NCBI GenBank assembly: GCA_900541195.1
Contig: UQIY01000028.1
Coordinates: 1 to 30,276, forward strand
Length of the DNA: 30,276 nucleotides
Source: an uncultured Collinsella sp.
GTDB taxonomy: Bacteria > Actinomycetota > Coriobacteriia > Coriobacteriales > Coriobacteriaceae
Direction of reading: 5' to 3'
The notes below the pieces were generated by a model. That model ran no database searches and was not told the DNA's origin. It was given only the letters and a program-made list of their open reading frames with translations. The position numbers and the translations under genes are program-made. Below are positions 6,780-15,148 of the stretch, piece after piece; within the stretch, counting starts at the first letter, position 1, and each line of letters starts with the position of its first letter.

Positions 6780-7226
6780 ATGACCGATATCGATCGCACG
6801 GCTCAGCTCGAGCGCGCCTGCTCGTATCTCAGGCGCATTCCGGCGTGGTATCTTGCCACGACCGATGCGAGCGACGGGCATCAGCCCCGCGTGAGGCCGT
6901 TTTCGTTTGCCATGGTCGATGATGGCAAGCTGTGGTTTTGCACGTCGCGTGACAAGGACGTGTGGGCGGAGTTGAGCGCGAATCCCAAGTTTGAGGTATC
7001 GGGCTGGAAGCCGGGGGAGTGCTGGATCGTGTTAACTGGCGAGGCCGCGCTCGAGGACGATGCATTCGTGAGCGACAAGGTGCGCCAAGCGGGCTTTAAG
7101 CACATGGTGGGCATTGGCGAGCAACACGATAGCGCCAACGACGGCCGCCTTGCATTCTTCTCGGTCCGCAACATCGCCGCACGGTTCTGCGATATTGACG
7201 GCAGCGAAGAGCGCCTCGAGCTCTAA
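6780..7226 (+). CDS. Pyridoxamine 5'-phosphate oxidase-like FMN-binding protein (copy 1)
   Basis: This 148-residue protein is a small FMN-binding split barrel of the pyridoxamine 5'-phosphate oxidase-like superfamily. Recognisable features are YLRRIPAWYLATTD near the N-terminus, then QPRVRPFSFAMVDDGKLWFCTSRDKDVWAEL, the block in which the family binds flavin phosphate, and an FFSVRN strand near the end. Members reduce varied substrates or bind flavin or F420, and the sequence does not tell which. It starts 30 bases after ecfT behind AGGAAAGGGG, so it may share the riboflavin-transporter transcript. A close paralogue lies downstream. Confidence 0.85.
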   Translation: MTDIDRTAQLERACSYLRRIPAWYLATTDASDGHQPRVRPFSFAMVDDGKLWFCTSRDKDVWAELSANPKFEVSGWKPGECWIVLTGEAALEDDAFVSDKVRQAGFKHMVGIGEQHDSANDGRLAFFSVRNIAARFCDIDGSEERLEL

Positions 7227-7280
7227 TTTCCCAAATTGACTACCCATTCCAAAAAGACTGGTCAGGCGATAGGAGGAAAC

Positions 7281-7691
7281 GTGGACGGATTGAATACGGT
7301 GCTGGAGTATCTGACGTCGGTGCCGGCGTGGTATCTGGCGACGAGCGTGGGCGGGCAGCCGCATGTGCGTCCGTTCTCGTTTGCGCAGATTCAGGACGGC
7401 AAGCTGTGGTTTGTGACAGCGCGCACCAAAGATGTGTGGCAGGATCTGCTGCAAAACCAGCGCTTTGAGGCCACGAGTTGGTGGCCGGGCCATGGTTGGT
7501 TGATCCTGCGCGGGCGTGCGGGGCTGGAAGACCGGACTTCGAGCGAAATGCGCGAGGCCGGATGGAAGCATCTTGAGCGCTTGAGCGAGCACTATGAGGG
7601 GCCTAACGACCCCGCGCTCGTCTTCTTTAGCGTCGAGGATCCCGAGGCATTTATCTGCAATCACGACGAATGGGTGCCGGTTGAGCTCTAG
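7281..7691 (+). CDS. Pyridoxamine 5'-phosphate oxidase-like FMN-binding protein (copy 2)
   Basis: This is a second small split-barrel flavoprotein, 136 residues long, clearly paralogous to the previous gene. YLTSVPAWYLATSVGGQPHVRPFSFAQIQDGKLWFVTARTKDVWQDL lines up with copy 1, as does the WxPGxxWxxLxG segment. I take GTG 7281 as the start, because AGGAGG lies 4 bases upstream, rather than the earlier in-frame start at 7236, which has no ribosome-binding site. Substrate and role are unknown. Its position behind a riboflavin importer suggests that it uses FMN. Confidence 0.83.
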   Translation: MDGLNTVLEYLTSVPAWYLATSVGGQPHVRPFSFAQIQDGKLWFVTARTKDVWQDLLQNQRFEATSWWPGHGWLILRGRAGLEDRTSSEMREAGWKHLERLSEHYEGPNDPALVFFSVEDPEAFICNHDEWVPVEL

Positions 7692-7733
7692 CCAACTGGC
7701 TCATCCTAACAACTTAGTTTTCGCATGGGTGGA

Positions 7734-7777
7734 CCCCGTGTTGCCCGGCACCGTAAGGAGTGCCGGTCAATACGGGG
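7734..7777. terminator. Long hairpin between the flavoprotein genes and argC
   Basis: CCCCGT (7734-7739) pairs with ACGGGG (7772-7777), TTG (7741-7743) with CAA (7768-7770), and CCGGCAC (7745-7751) with GTGCCGG (7760-7766), separated by single mismatches. It lies about 43 bases after the upstream stop. The T-tract is weak, so it could be a terminator or one of the palindromic repeats of this genome. Confidence 0.55.
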
Positions 7778-7825
7778 CCCGCTCTATTTGTCAATTCCTT
7801 CAAGCGAATGTGTCGGGAATGTTTC

Positions 7826-7863
7826 AATGCATGAACATGCAAGCTATTTCGTATTCATGCATC
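7826..7863. promoter_or_regulatory. Probable tandem ArgR operator (ARG boxes) upstream of argC
   Basis: TGCATG-AA-CATGCA (7828-7841) is a perfect dyad, and a related half, TATTCATGCAT (7852-7862), follows it. Each fits in an 18-bp box, and the two are spaced a few bases apart, as usual for paired ARG boxes. The arms resemble actinobacterial ArgR sites rich in TGCATG and TTCATGCA. The position 85-120 bases upstream of argC fits arginine repression of the cluster. No argR gene is in the window. Confidence 0.5.
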
Positions 7864-7947
7864 TTTTGGTGTTAAAGTTTCAAGTCACCTCATAACGACC
7901 GCTGCGAAATGCGCATCGGTGCATAAATCGCAGACAAGGAGTCTGAT

Positions 7948-9018
7948 ATGTCTTTGAAGGTTGGAATCGTCGGCGCGGCTGGATATGCCGGAGCCGAGCT
8001 CATTCGCCTCGTACTCGGCCATCCCGAGTTTGAACTTGTTGCCATTACGTCCAACGCCGATGCCGGCCAGCCGCTGTCCGCAGTGTATCCGAGCTTTGCT
8101 GGCGTGAGCGATCTGGTTTTCACCACGCATGACGCCCCCGAGCTCAAAAGCTGCGATGCGGTTTTTCTTGCCGTGCCGCACACGGCTGCCATGGCGCAGG
8201 TGCCCGCGCTCCTTGCTGCGGGCGTTTCCTGCTTTGATCTTTCGGCCGATTACCGTCTGAGCGACCCGTCCGTCTTTGAGGCATGGTATGCCGCCGAGCA
8301 CACGAGCCCCGAGCTGCTCAAGACCCGCGCTTTTGGCCTGCCCGAGCTGTTCTGCCAGGACTTAGAGACCGCTGCTTCCAGCCATGCCGCCGGAAAGCCC
8401 GTTTTGGTCGCTTGCGCCGGCTGCTATCCCACCGCAACGAGCCTCGCTGCCGCTCCTGCCGTGCGTGCGGGCTGGGTGGCCGAGAACGGCCCCGTGATTG
8501 TCGATGCCATCAGTGGCGTGACGGGTGCTGGTAAGTCCTGCAACGCCCGCACCCACTTTTGCAGCGCGGACGAGAACCTGGAAGCCTATGGCGTGGGTAA
8601 ACATCGCCACACGCCCGAAATCGAGCAAATTCTGGGCCTGACCGATCGCGTCGTCTTTACTCCGCACTTGGCACCGCTCAAGCGCGGCCTGCTTTCCACG
8701 GTGACGATGCCGCTCGCGCCGCAGGCTCTCGACACGTTGGCCCTTGAGAACGTCGTCGACCATTACAAGAAGTTCTACGCCGGTCGCACCTTTGTGTGCG
8801 TGCTCGATGCCGGTCAGCAGCCCAAGACGGCTTCGGTCGTCGGTACCAACGCTGCCCAGATCGGCCTTGCGCTCAACAAGCGTGCGGGCGTGCTGGTGGC
8901 GACGGGTGCTATCGACAATTTGTGCAAGGGTGCTGCGGGCCAGGCGGTCCAGTGCGCCAACATCGTTTTTGGCTTTGACGAGCGACGAGGCTTGCCCACA
9001 GTGGCGTGCCCGGTGTAG
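7948..9018 (+). CDS. argC: N-acetyl-gamma-glutamyl-phosphate reductase
   Basis: ArgC performs the third step of ornithine synthesis, the NADPH-dependent reduction of N-acetylglutamyl-5-phosphate to the semialdehyde, in the cytoplasm. The 356-residue protein opens with a Rossmann motif (KVGIVGAAGYAGAELIRLVLGHP). The catalytic Cys159 lies in CAGCYPTATSLA, followed by ISGVTGAGKSC and the substrate-binding GKHRHTPEIEQ. The start ATG is 6 bases after AAGGAG. It is the first gene of argC-argJ-argB-argD and sits behind probable ARG boxes. About 135 bases separate it from argJ. That gap ends in a T-tract but shows no clear hairpin. Confidence 0.97.
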   Translation: MSLKVGIVGAAGYAGAELIRLVLGHPEFELVAITSNADAGQPLSAVYPSFAGVSDLVFTTHDAPELKSCDAVFLAVPHTAAMAQVPALLAAGVSCFDLSADYRLSDPSVFEAWYAAEHTSPELLKTRAFGLPELFCQDLETAASSHAAGKPVLVACAGCYPTATSLAAAPAVRAGWVAENGPVIVDAISGVTGAGKSCNARTHFCSADENLEAYGVGKHRHTPEIEQILGLTDRVVFTPHLAPLKRGLLSTVTMPLAPQALDTLALENVVDHYKKFYAGRTFVCVLDAGQQPKTASVVGTNAAQIGLALNKRAGVLVATGAIDNLCKGAAGQAVQCANIVFGFDERRGLPTVACPV

Positions 9019-9153
9019 CACATTCGATTGTTAACGATTTGGTGGTCGGGTATCGAGTTGGGCGCCGCTTTCAAGCTGGTCTAGTAGTTGCGACCGGTAT
9101 GGCGTGCCAGCCGATGCCCGCTTTTTTATTTGATATAAGGAGCCGTAGGGACG

Positions 9154-10422
9154 ATGAATACCGACCTGATTGATATCAAGATACGCGCCGTCGAGGGTGG
9201 CGTTACGGCAGCGGCTGGCTTTAAGGCCGCAGGCATCCATGCGGGATTCCGGAAGAATCCCGAGCGCTTGGACTATGCGCTCGTCGTGCCCGATAAGCCC
9301 TGTCCCGGCGCCGGCGTGTTTACGAGCAACCGCTTTTGCGCGGCGCCCGTGCAGGTGAGCCGTGCCAACCTGGGCGGTGCGGACAAGGGCTATGGCATCA
9401 TCGCCGGCGTTTCAATCAACTCCGGCAACGCGAATGCCGCCACGGGCGAGACCGGCCTTGCCTGCGCGCGAGAGACATGCAATATCGCGTCGCAGGTCAT
9501 CGGCTGTGAACCCCAGCAGATCCTAGTTGCATCCACAGGCGTGATTGGACAGATTCTGCCGATCGACACGTTTGAGACGGCCGTTCCGTCCGCCTACGAG
9601 GCACTCTCTGCCCATGGCGGTGCCGATGCGGCCCGTGCCATCATGACGACCGATACGCACTCCAAGGAGTATGCCGTTCGCTACCGCAGTGAGGCTGCGG
9701 GTCATGCGGGCAACGCTTATACGGTGGGCGGCATGTGCAAGGGCTCGGGCATGATCATGCCCAATATGGCCACCATGATCGCGGTCATTACTACCGATGC
9801 CCCCGTCGAGCCGTCGGCGCTCCACGCCCTGTTGCTCTCGACCGTTAAGCAGACCTTCAATAAGGTGACGGTCGATTCCGATACCTCGACCAACGACACC
9901 TGCATCATGCTTGCTTCTGGCGCTGCTGCCGCTGAAGCCGAGGCTATCGTCGAGGGCACTGATGCCTTTGACGAACTGTCCTTTGCCGTGCACGAGGTGT
10001 GCGAGAGCCTGGCGCGCAACATCGCGGCCGATGGCGAGGGCGCGTCAAAGCTCGTGACGGTTAACGTTACCGGCGCCGCCACCGACGAGGAAGCCGATAT
10101 CGCCGCCCGTGCCGTCGCTAACTCGCCGCTCGTCAAGACCTGCATCGCCGGTCACGACTGCAACTGGGGCCGCGTCGCCATGGCGCTCGGCAAGTGCGGC
10201 GTGAAGTTTAACCAGGAAGACGTTTCCATCGACATGATGGGCATGCCTGTCTGTCGCGACGGTCTGACTGTTCCCTTTGACGAGGACGAGGCTCTGCGAC
10301 GTTTTGAGGCGTCCGAGATCGTGATCTCGGCCGACCTGGGTGCAGGCGACGCGGCAACGACCGTGTGGACCTGCGACCTCACGCACGAGTACATCTCCAT
10401 CAACGGCGACTACCGTTCCTAG
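9154..10422 (+). CDS. argJ: Glutamate N-acetyltransferase / ornithine acetyltransferase
   Basis: ArgJ moves the acetyl group from N-acetylornithine to glutamate, which recycles it and makes ornithine. Bifunctional forms can also use acetyl-CoA. The 422-residue length fits. The self-cleavage site is clear: KGSGMIMPNMATM, with Thr207 as the expected new N-terminal nucleophile of the beta chain. Other family blocks are SNRFCAAPVQVSR, NSGNANAATG, TGVIGQ and GHDCNWGRVAMALG. The ribosome-binding site is either AAGGAG 11 bases upstream or AGGG 3 bases upstream of the ATG. The presence of argJ together with argC, argB and argD implies the cyclic acetyl pathway. Confidence 0.97.
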   Translation: MNTDLIDIKIRAVEGGVTAAAGFKAAGIHAGFRKNPERLDYALVVPDKPCPGAGVFTSNRFCAAPVQVSRANLGGADKGYGIIAGVSINSGNANAATGETGLACARETCNIASQVIGCEPQQILVASTGVIGQILPIDTFETAVPSAYEALSAHGGADAARAIMTTDTHSKEYAVRYRSEAAGHAGNAYTVGGMCKGSGMIMPNMATMIAVITTDAPVEPSALHALLLSTVKQTFNKVTVDSDTSTNDTCIMLASGAAAAEAEAIVEGTDAFDELSFAVHEVCESLARNIAADGEGASKLVTVNVTGAATDEEADIAARAVANSPLVKTCIAGHDCNWGRVAMALGKCGVKFNQEDVSIDMMGMPVCRDGLTVPFDEDEALRRFEASEIVISADLGAGDAATTVWTCDLTHEYISINGDYRS

Positions 10423-10502
10423 ATTCCAGGCACGCTGCGCATCTTGCCGCATTGCGGACAGCGAAGCACGGCGTGATAACGATACGAAAGACGAGGCAGA
10501 TT

Positions 10503-11483
10503 ATGAAATTCGCACGCGACTGTCGTTCGAGCGAATCCAACGAAGCAACCGCGCAGCTGCTGTTCGAAGCGCTGCCGTGGATTAAAAACCTGACCGGCAA
10601 GACGGTCGTTATCAAATATGGCGGAGCAGCCATGGTTGACGAGCAGCTGCGCCGCGACGTGATGAGCGACATCGTTTTGCTCAAGATCATCGGCATGCGC
10701 CCCGTCATCGTGCATGGCGGCGGCAAGGCCATCAACGAGGCGCTGAGCCATTACGATATTCCCGTCGAGTTTAAGAACGGCCAGCGCGTGACCACGCCGG
10801 CGACTATGGATATCGTGCGCGAGGTGCTGGGCGGCAAGGTTAACCAGGAGCTGGTCGCCGCCATCAACCACCACGGCAACCTGGCCGTAGGCGTGTCGGG
10901 CAGCGATGCCGGCACACTCATCGCCGAGCCGCTCGACCCCGAGCTCGGTCGCGTGGGCAAAGTGACGCACGTCAACACCGACTATATCGAGCGCTTGCTC
11001 GATAGCGAGTACATTCCCGTTATCGCTACCGTCGCGGCGGGGGAGGACGGCGGATTCTTCAACATCAATGCCGACACCGCTGCCGGTGCCGTTGCGGCGG
11101 CGCTTCATGCGCACAAGGCGATTTTTTTGACCGACGTCGACGGTCTGTACAAGGACTTTAGTGATAAGGACTCGCTCATCTCCAACCTGACGCTCGACGA
11201 GGTCAACGAGATGCTCTACGGCGGAGAAGTCGACAAGGGCATGATTCCCAAGCTGCGCGCCGCCGTCGATGCGCTTGCTGCCGGCGTGTTCCGAGCCCAC
11301 ATCATCAACGGCACGACGCCGCACTCGCTGCTGCTGGAGCTGCTGACCGATGCTGGCGTCGGTACCGTGATCCACTCCACCGAGACGGCCTACGAGTTCG
11401 ATACGCATCCGCATCCGCTTTCGACGTTTGCGGCGCGTCTGACCGAGAACCTCGACGAGGTCGAGAAGCTCCAGACGGTCTAG
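10503..11483 (+). CDS. argB: Acetylglutamate kinase
   Basis: ArgB phosphorylates N-acetylglutamate, usually the arginine-feedback step of the pathway. I place the start at ATG 10503, preceded by ACGAGGCAGATT, which gives 326 residues. The longer frame from 10365 runs back into argJ and is not supported. Amino-acid kinase motifs include VVIKYGGAAM, PVIVHGGGKAINEAL, FKNGQRVTTPATMDIVREVLGGKVNQELV, and NINADTAAGAVAAALHAHKAIFLTDVDGLY. The final stretch (HPHPLSTFAARLTENLDEVEKLQTV) runs slightly past the typical end. It lies between argJ and argD, with short gaps, on the same strand. Confidence 0.96.
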   Translation: MKFARDCRSSESNEATAQLLFEALPWIKNLTGKTVVIKYGGAAMVDEQLRRDVMSDIVLLKIIGMRPVIVHGGGKAINEALSHYDIPVEFKNGQRVTTPATMDIVREVLGGKVNQELVAAINHHGNLAVGVSGSDAGTLIAEPLDPELGRVGKVTHVNTDYIERLLDSEYIPVIATVAAGEDGGFFNINADTAAGAVAAALHAHKAIFLTDVDGLYKDFSDKDSLISNLTLDEVNEMLYGGEVDKGMIPKLRAAVDALAAGVFRAHIINGTTPHSLLLELLTDAGVGTVIHSTETAYEFDTHPHPLSTFAARLTENLDEVEKLQTV

Positions 11484-11551
11484 CCGGCTCAAAATTGCTA
11501 CGCCATTACGCCCACGGTCCGCGCTACCTGGCGCTTAACGAAAGGTATCTC

Positions 11552-12835
11552 ATGTCACTTGCTGCTCAACAATCGCTCGAATCTCACTACGTCATGCACA
11601 CCTTTGGCCGCTCGCCGGTCGAGTTTGTCGAAGGCCACGGCATGAAGCTCACCGGCGACGATGGTCGCGAATACCTCGATTTTCTTGCCGGCATCGGCGT
11701 GTGCAGCCTGGGCCACGGCAACCCGGCAGTGCTGTCGGCGCTCGAGGCTCAGACCAAGAAGCTCTTGCATGTCTCCAACTATTTCTACATCGAGCGTCGC
11801 GGCCAGATCGCGGCGCTGCTGTCCAAGCTCGCTAACGATGATGTGGACGGTGCTCGCGTGCTTGCCGACGCGATTGCCGCTGGCGACGAGACCACGGCGG
11901 CAGCGCTTGGCGTTCCGGCTGCGGGCGAGCAGGTGTGGGAGACGTTCTTTGCCAATTCCGGTGCCGAGGCCAACGAGGGTTCGATGAAGCTCGCACGTCT
12001 GTACGCCAAGCGTGCCGGCAACGGTGGCAACACCATCGTGTGCATGCGTGGCGGCTTTCACGGTCGTACGCTCGAGACTATTGCGGCCACCATGCAGGAT
12101 TGGCTGCAGGACAGTTTCCGCCCGCTGCCGGGTGGCTTTGTGGCCTGTACGCCCAACGATGTCGACGAACTGCGTTCGATCTTTAAGCAGCTGGGAAGCG
12201 AGGTCTGCGCCGTCATGCTCGAGCCGATTCAGGGCGAGAGCGGCGTGCATCCCATGACCGAGGAGTTTATGGCGGCGGCGCGCGACTTGGCACACGAGGT
12301 GGGCGCCGTTCTTATCGCCGACGAGGTCCAGTGTGGCATCTTCCGCTCCGGCAAGCCGTTTGCATTCCAGACCTATGGCGTGGAGCCCGACATTATGAGC
12401 CTTGCCAAGGGCATTGCCGATGGCGTGCCCATGGGTGCCGTGGTGGCAAAGAAGGAGATCGCCGACGTGTTTAAGCCGGGTGACCACGGCTCGACCTTTG
12501 GCGGTAGCTGCTTGGCTGTCGCGGCGTGCGCCGCGACGCTCTCTGCGCTCGTGCGCGGCGATTTTGCCGAGCATGCTGCCAAGGTGGGTGCTTATATGGA
12601 GCAGGCGCTGGCTAAGCTTCCGCATGTGGTAGAGGTGCGTGGTCGCGGCCTGATGCTCGGCTGCGATCTGGACGATGCCGCGGGTGATGCACACGACGTT
12701 GTAGCCCGTGCATTGGGGGCTGGTGCCGTGATCAACGCTACAGGCGCACATACGCTGCGCTTCCTTCCGCCGCTCGTGTGCGAAGAGGCCGACGTGGACA
12801 GCCTAATCGAGATCCTGTCGGACGTTTTGGCCTAG
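11552..12835 (+). CDS. argD: Acetylornithine aminotransferase
   Basis: ArgD is a pyridoxal-phosphate class III aminotransferase that converts N-acetylglutamate semialdehyde to N-acetylornithine. ATG 11552, 6 bases after AAAGG, is chosen, which gives 427 residues. Motifs are FANSGAEANEGSMKLAR, GGFHGRTLETIA, VMLEPIQGESGVHPM, LIADEVQCGIFRSG and LAKGIADGVPMGAV with PLP Lys286. Between residues 95 and 128 an extra Ala/Asp-rich segment (around DGARVLADAIAAGDETTAAA) precedes the FFANSGAEA block, and I do not recall it from typical ArgD proteins. It closes the argCJBD cluster. argF, argG and argH are not in the window. Confidence 0.95.
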   Translation: MSLAAQQSLESHYVMHTFGRSPVEFVEGHGMKLTGDDGREYLDFLAGIGVCSLGHGNPAVLSALEAQTKKLLHVSNYFYIERRGQIAALLSKLANDDVDGARVLADAIAAGDETTAAALGVPAAGEQVWETFFANSGAEANEGSMKLARLYAKRAGNGGNTIVCMRGGFHGRTLETIAATMQDWLQDSFRPLPGGFVACTPNDVDELRSIFKQLGSEVCAVMLEPIQGESGVHPMTEEFMAAARDLAHEVGAVLIADEVQCGIFRSGKPFAFQTYGVEPDIMSLAKGIADGVPMGAVVAKKEIADVFKPGDHGSTFGGSCLAVAACAATLSALVRGDFAEHAAKVGAYMEQALAKLPHVVEVRGRGLMLGCDLDDAAGDAHDVVARALGAGAVINATGAHTLRFLPPLVCEEADVDSLIEILSDVLA

Positions 12836-12862
12836 CGCCATCAGGCATAGCAATTTGGAGCA

Positions 12863-12947
12863 GGTTCGAATCCCTCTGCGATGGGCCCAAAAAGGAAAGG
12901 CCCCCATCGCTGGGAGCCTATCAAATCAGTGGTGGGCGATGAGGGAT
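12863..12947 (-). pseudogene. Relic of a tRNA-Val 3' end with its terminator
   Basis: The 18 bases at 12930-12947 are identical to 13115-13132, the 3' end (including CCA) of the intact tRNA-Val. On the minus strand they are followed by a decayed copy of the same terminator hairpin and T-tract, then by a GGTTCGAATCCC motif, as in the intact locus. The tRNA body (D arm, anticodon arm) is missing. In its place lies 12948-13048, which is packed with small GC-rich hairpins. Confidence 0.7.
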
Positions 12948-13048
12948 GTCCGCGTGCGGCTTCGCCGCCCGCGCCCCGCTTCGGGCCTACGGCCCTCGCG
13001 TGCTGCGCTGGAAAACGCTTCGCGTTTCCTCAGCTCCGCACCCTTGCG
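12948..13048. repeat. GC-rich hairpin cluster between tRNA-Val relic and terminator
   Basis: Several small dyads follow one another: GCGGCTTCGCCGC, CCCGCTTCGGG, GGCCTACGGCC and GGAAAACGCTTCGCGTTTCC. Most close on CTTCG-like loops. There is no credible protein. This segment separates the two copies of the tRNA 3' end. Confidence 0.55.
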
Positions 13049-13073
13049 GGTTCGAATCCCATGTACCGGGCAC

Positions 13074-13104
13074 AAAAAAGAAAGGCCTCCATCACTGGAG
13101 GCCT
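13074..13104 (-). terminator. Terminator of tRNA-Val
   Basis: On the minus strand AGGCCTCC and GGAGGCCT form a perfect 8-bp stem with loop AGTGAT, followed by TTCTTTTTTG. It begins 10 bases after the encoded CCA of tRNA-Val. Confidence 0.85.
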
Positions 13105-13114
13105 AACAATTCAA

Positions 13115-13190
13115 TGGTGGGCGATGAGGGATTCGAACCCCCAGCCTTGTGCGTGTAAAGCACCTGCGCTAACCGTTGCGCCAATCGCCC
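13115..13190 (-). tRNA. tRNA-Val (anticodon UAC)
   Basis: On the minus strand a full cloverleaf can be read: acceptor GGGCGAT / ATCGCCC, D arm with GGTTAGC, anticodon stem GGTGC / GCACA-side around the loop TTTACAC (anticodon TAC), and T arm GGGGGTTCGAATCCCTC. The 3' CCA is encoded (13115-13117). It is followed by an intrinsic terminator. Confidence 0.95.
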
Positions 13191-13200
13191 GCAGGGATTG

Positions 13201-13228
13201 AGTATAGCGGAAACCCTGCGTGGTTCAC
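13201..13228 (-). promoter_or_regulatory. Probable promoter of tRNA-Val
   Basis: On the minus strand GTGAAC (13228-13223) and TATACT (13206-13201) are 16 bases apart. The -10 box lies about 10 bases before the mature tRNA 5' end. The -35 match is modest. Confidence 0.45.
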
Positions 13229-13247
13229 CGCTAATTCATAACGAAAA

Positions 13248-15116
13248 CTAAGCGGCGACTTTAGCGCCCTTGTCCTCGTCGATAAAGAAGCGCTTGTACC
13301 AAATGAGGAACGTCAGCGTGGTATAGATCTTGCGCTGGTTGAGCGCGCGACCCTTAAAGTGATCGTCGAGCAGTTTCATGAGCGCATCGGTGTCAAAGAA
13401 ATCAGCAGCCCACGGCGCGGTGAAGTATTCCTTTACGTAGTCGTAATACTTTTGCTCGCGTAGCCAGAACTTGACCGGTACAGGGAAGCCCACCTTCTTG
13501 CGCGTTGCCCACTCGTCGGGCAGCGTGCGGTTGGCGGCGTGACGCAGGACGAGCTTGCAACCTTCTTCGTTAACACGGTAGTTGGCGGGAATGTGCTCGG
13601 CAAACTCCATGACCTTCTTGTCCAGGAACGGGACGCGAAGCTCCAGAGAATGCGCCATGCACATCTTGTCGGCCTTGAGCAGAATGTCGCCCGGCAGCCA
13701 CATGTTCATATCCAGATACTGTTTCTTGGAAAGCTCGCAGCAGTTGGGAACCTGCTTGTAGTACTCGGCGCACATCTCGGCGGCGTTCTTGCCGGTGTCA
13801 TAAGCGGGCTTGAGCACCTCGTCGACCTCGGAGGGATCGAACACCTTTGCCTGACCCACATACCAGCGCTCGGGAACCTCGGCGCATTTCGTCAGGAAGT
13901 TGTGGCCCTTAAAGTAGGGGAGATGCTGAACGAGTGAGCCCAGGGCGCGACGTACGCCGAGCGGCACGCGCTTCTTAAAGGTGCGCATCTCGGGGGTGTC
14001 CTCGTACCACTCATAGCCGGCAAACAGCTCGTCGGCACCCTCGCCCGAGAGGACGACGGTGACCTCCTTGGAAGCCATCTGCGCCAGATAGTACAGCGGC
14101 ACGCTGGACAGGTTCGATTGCGGCTCGTCCATGTGGTACTGGATATCGGGCAGTGCATCAAAGAACTCGTCGGCGGTAATCATCTTGCGCACGTTCTTGA
14201 TGCCCAGCTTGTCGGAAAGCTCGGCGGCGTAGTTGGTCTCGTTGAAGTTCTTGTAATCGAAGCCGACAGAATACGTGGTGTCGGGCATGAGACAGGCGGC
14301 AATGTAGCTGGAGTCCACACCGCCAGAAAGGAACGAGCCCACCTTAACATCGGCGATTCGGTGCGCAGCGACGCTTTCGTGCACGACCTTGTCGCACTCG
14401 TCCACGTACTCCTCGAAGGTCTTGGAGTTGTCGTCGGTGAAGTCACAGCTCCAGTAACGCTTGATGTCCATGGTGTTGGTCGTCAGGTCATACGTAAAAC
14501 AATGCGCCGGGGCAAGCTTGAACACGCCCTTAAAGAAGGTCTCCTCCGTGGCGGGGAACTGCAGCGTCAGGTAGGGGCGCAGCGCGTCGTGGTTGACAGC
14601 CTTCTCAAACTTGGGATGGTCCAGGAAGCTCTTGATCTCGGAGCCAAACAGCAGCGAGCCATCGGATGCCTGGTAGTAATAGAACGGCTTGATACCAAAG
14701 ATGTCACGAGCACCAAAGAGTTTGTTCTTGTTCTGGTCGTGAATCACGAACGCGTACATGCCGCGCAGACGGTTGACCAGGTCTTCGCCCCACTCCTCGT
14801 AACCGTGTACCAGGACTTCGGTATCAGCGTTGCAGTGGAAGGCGTAGCCGGCCGCCTCCAGCTCGGCGCGAAGCTCCTGGAAGTTGTAGATCTCTCCGTT
14901 GAAGACAATCGTGACCTTGCCGTCGTCGCTCGACATGGGCTGGGCTCCAGCTTCGGAAAGATCGAGAATCGAAAGACGACGAAAACCAAGGGCAACGTTG
15001 TCGACGATATGCTGGCCGCCCATATCGGGACCACGGTGGATGATGCGATTCATCATGTCCGTGAGAACCAGCTCACTCTGTTCATCTGTACCGGTAAAAC
15101 CGACAAAACCGCACAT
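13248..15116 (-). CDS. asnB: Glutamine-hydrolysing asparagine synthetase
   Basis: AsnB makes asparagine from aspartate, ATP and glutamine. The start is set at ATG 15116, so that Cys2 of MCGFVGF becomes the free N-terminal glutaminase nucleophile; it is preceded by AGAAAGGATCTTGC. The longer frame to 15251 would bury this Cys and is rejected. The 622-residue protein has the N-terminal class II glutaminase (RGPDMGGQ, RLSILDLSEAGAQPM, FNGEIYNFQELR) and a C-terminal synthetase with the pyrophosphate loop SGGVDSS (264-270), FSGEGADELFAGY-like VVLSGEGADELFAGYEWY, and LELRVPFLDKKVMEFA. The gene runs toward tRNA-Val and convergently to argD. Its leader has two hairpins. Confidence 0.96.
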   Translation of the reverse strand: MCGFVGFTGTDEQSELVLTDMMNRIIHRGPDMGGQHIVDNVALGFRRLSILDLSEAGAQPMSSDDGKVTIVFNGEIYNFQELRAELEAAGYAFHCNADTEVLVHGYEEWGEDLVNRLRGMYAFVIHDQNKNKLFGARDIFGIKPFYYYQASDGSLLFGSEIKSFLDHPKFEKAVNHDALRPYLTLQFPATEETFFKGVFKLAPAHCFTYDLTTNTMDIKRYWSCDFTDDNSKTFEEYVDECDKVVHESVAAHRIADVKVGSFLSGGVDSSYIAACLMPDTTYSVGFDYKNFNETNYAAELSDKLGIKNVRKMITADEFFDALPDIQYHMDEPQSNLSSVPLYYLAQMASKEVTVVLSGEGADELFAGYEWYEDTPEMRTFKKRVPLGVRRALGSLVQHLPYFKGHNFLTKCAEVPERWYVGQAKVFDPSEVDEVLKPAYDTGKNAAEMCAEYYKQVPNCCELSKKQYLDMNMWLPGDILLKADKMCMAHSLELRVPFLDKKVMEFAEHIPANYRVNEEGCKLVLRHAANRTLPDEWATRKKVGFPVPVKFWLREQKYYDYVKEYFTAPWAADFFDTDALMKLLDDHFKGRALNQRKIYTTLTFLIWYKRFFIDEDKGAKVAA

Positions 15117-15148
15117 GCAAGATCCTTTCTGCTGACGGCTCAGGTGTA

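Noticed and set aside
12855..13201. Small open frames repeating RIP-AQK and GHKK motifs
   Set aside because: They are translations of the duplicated tRNA 3' end and terminator.
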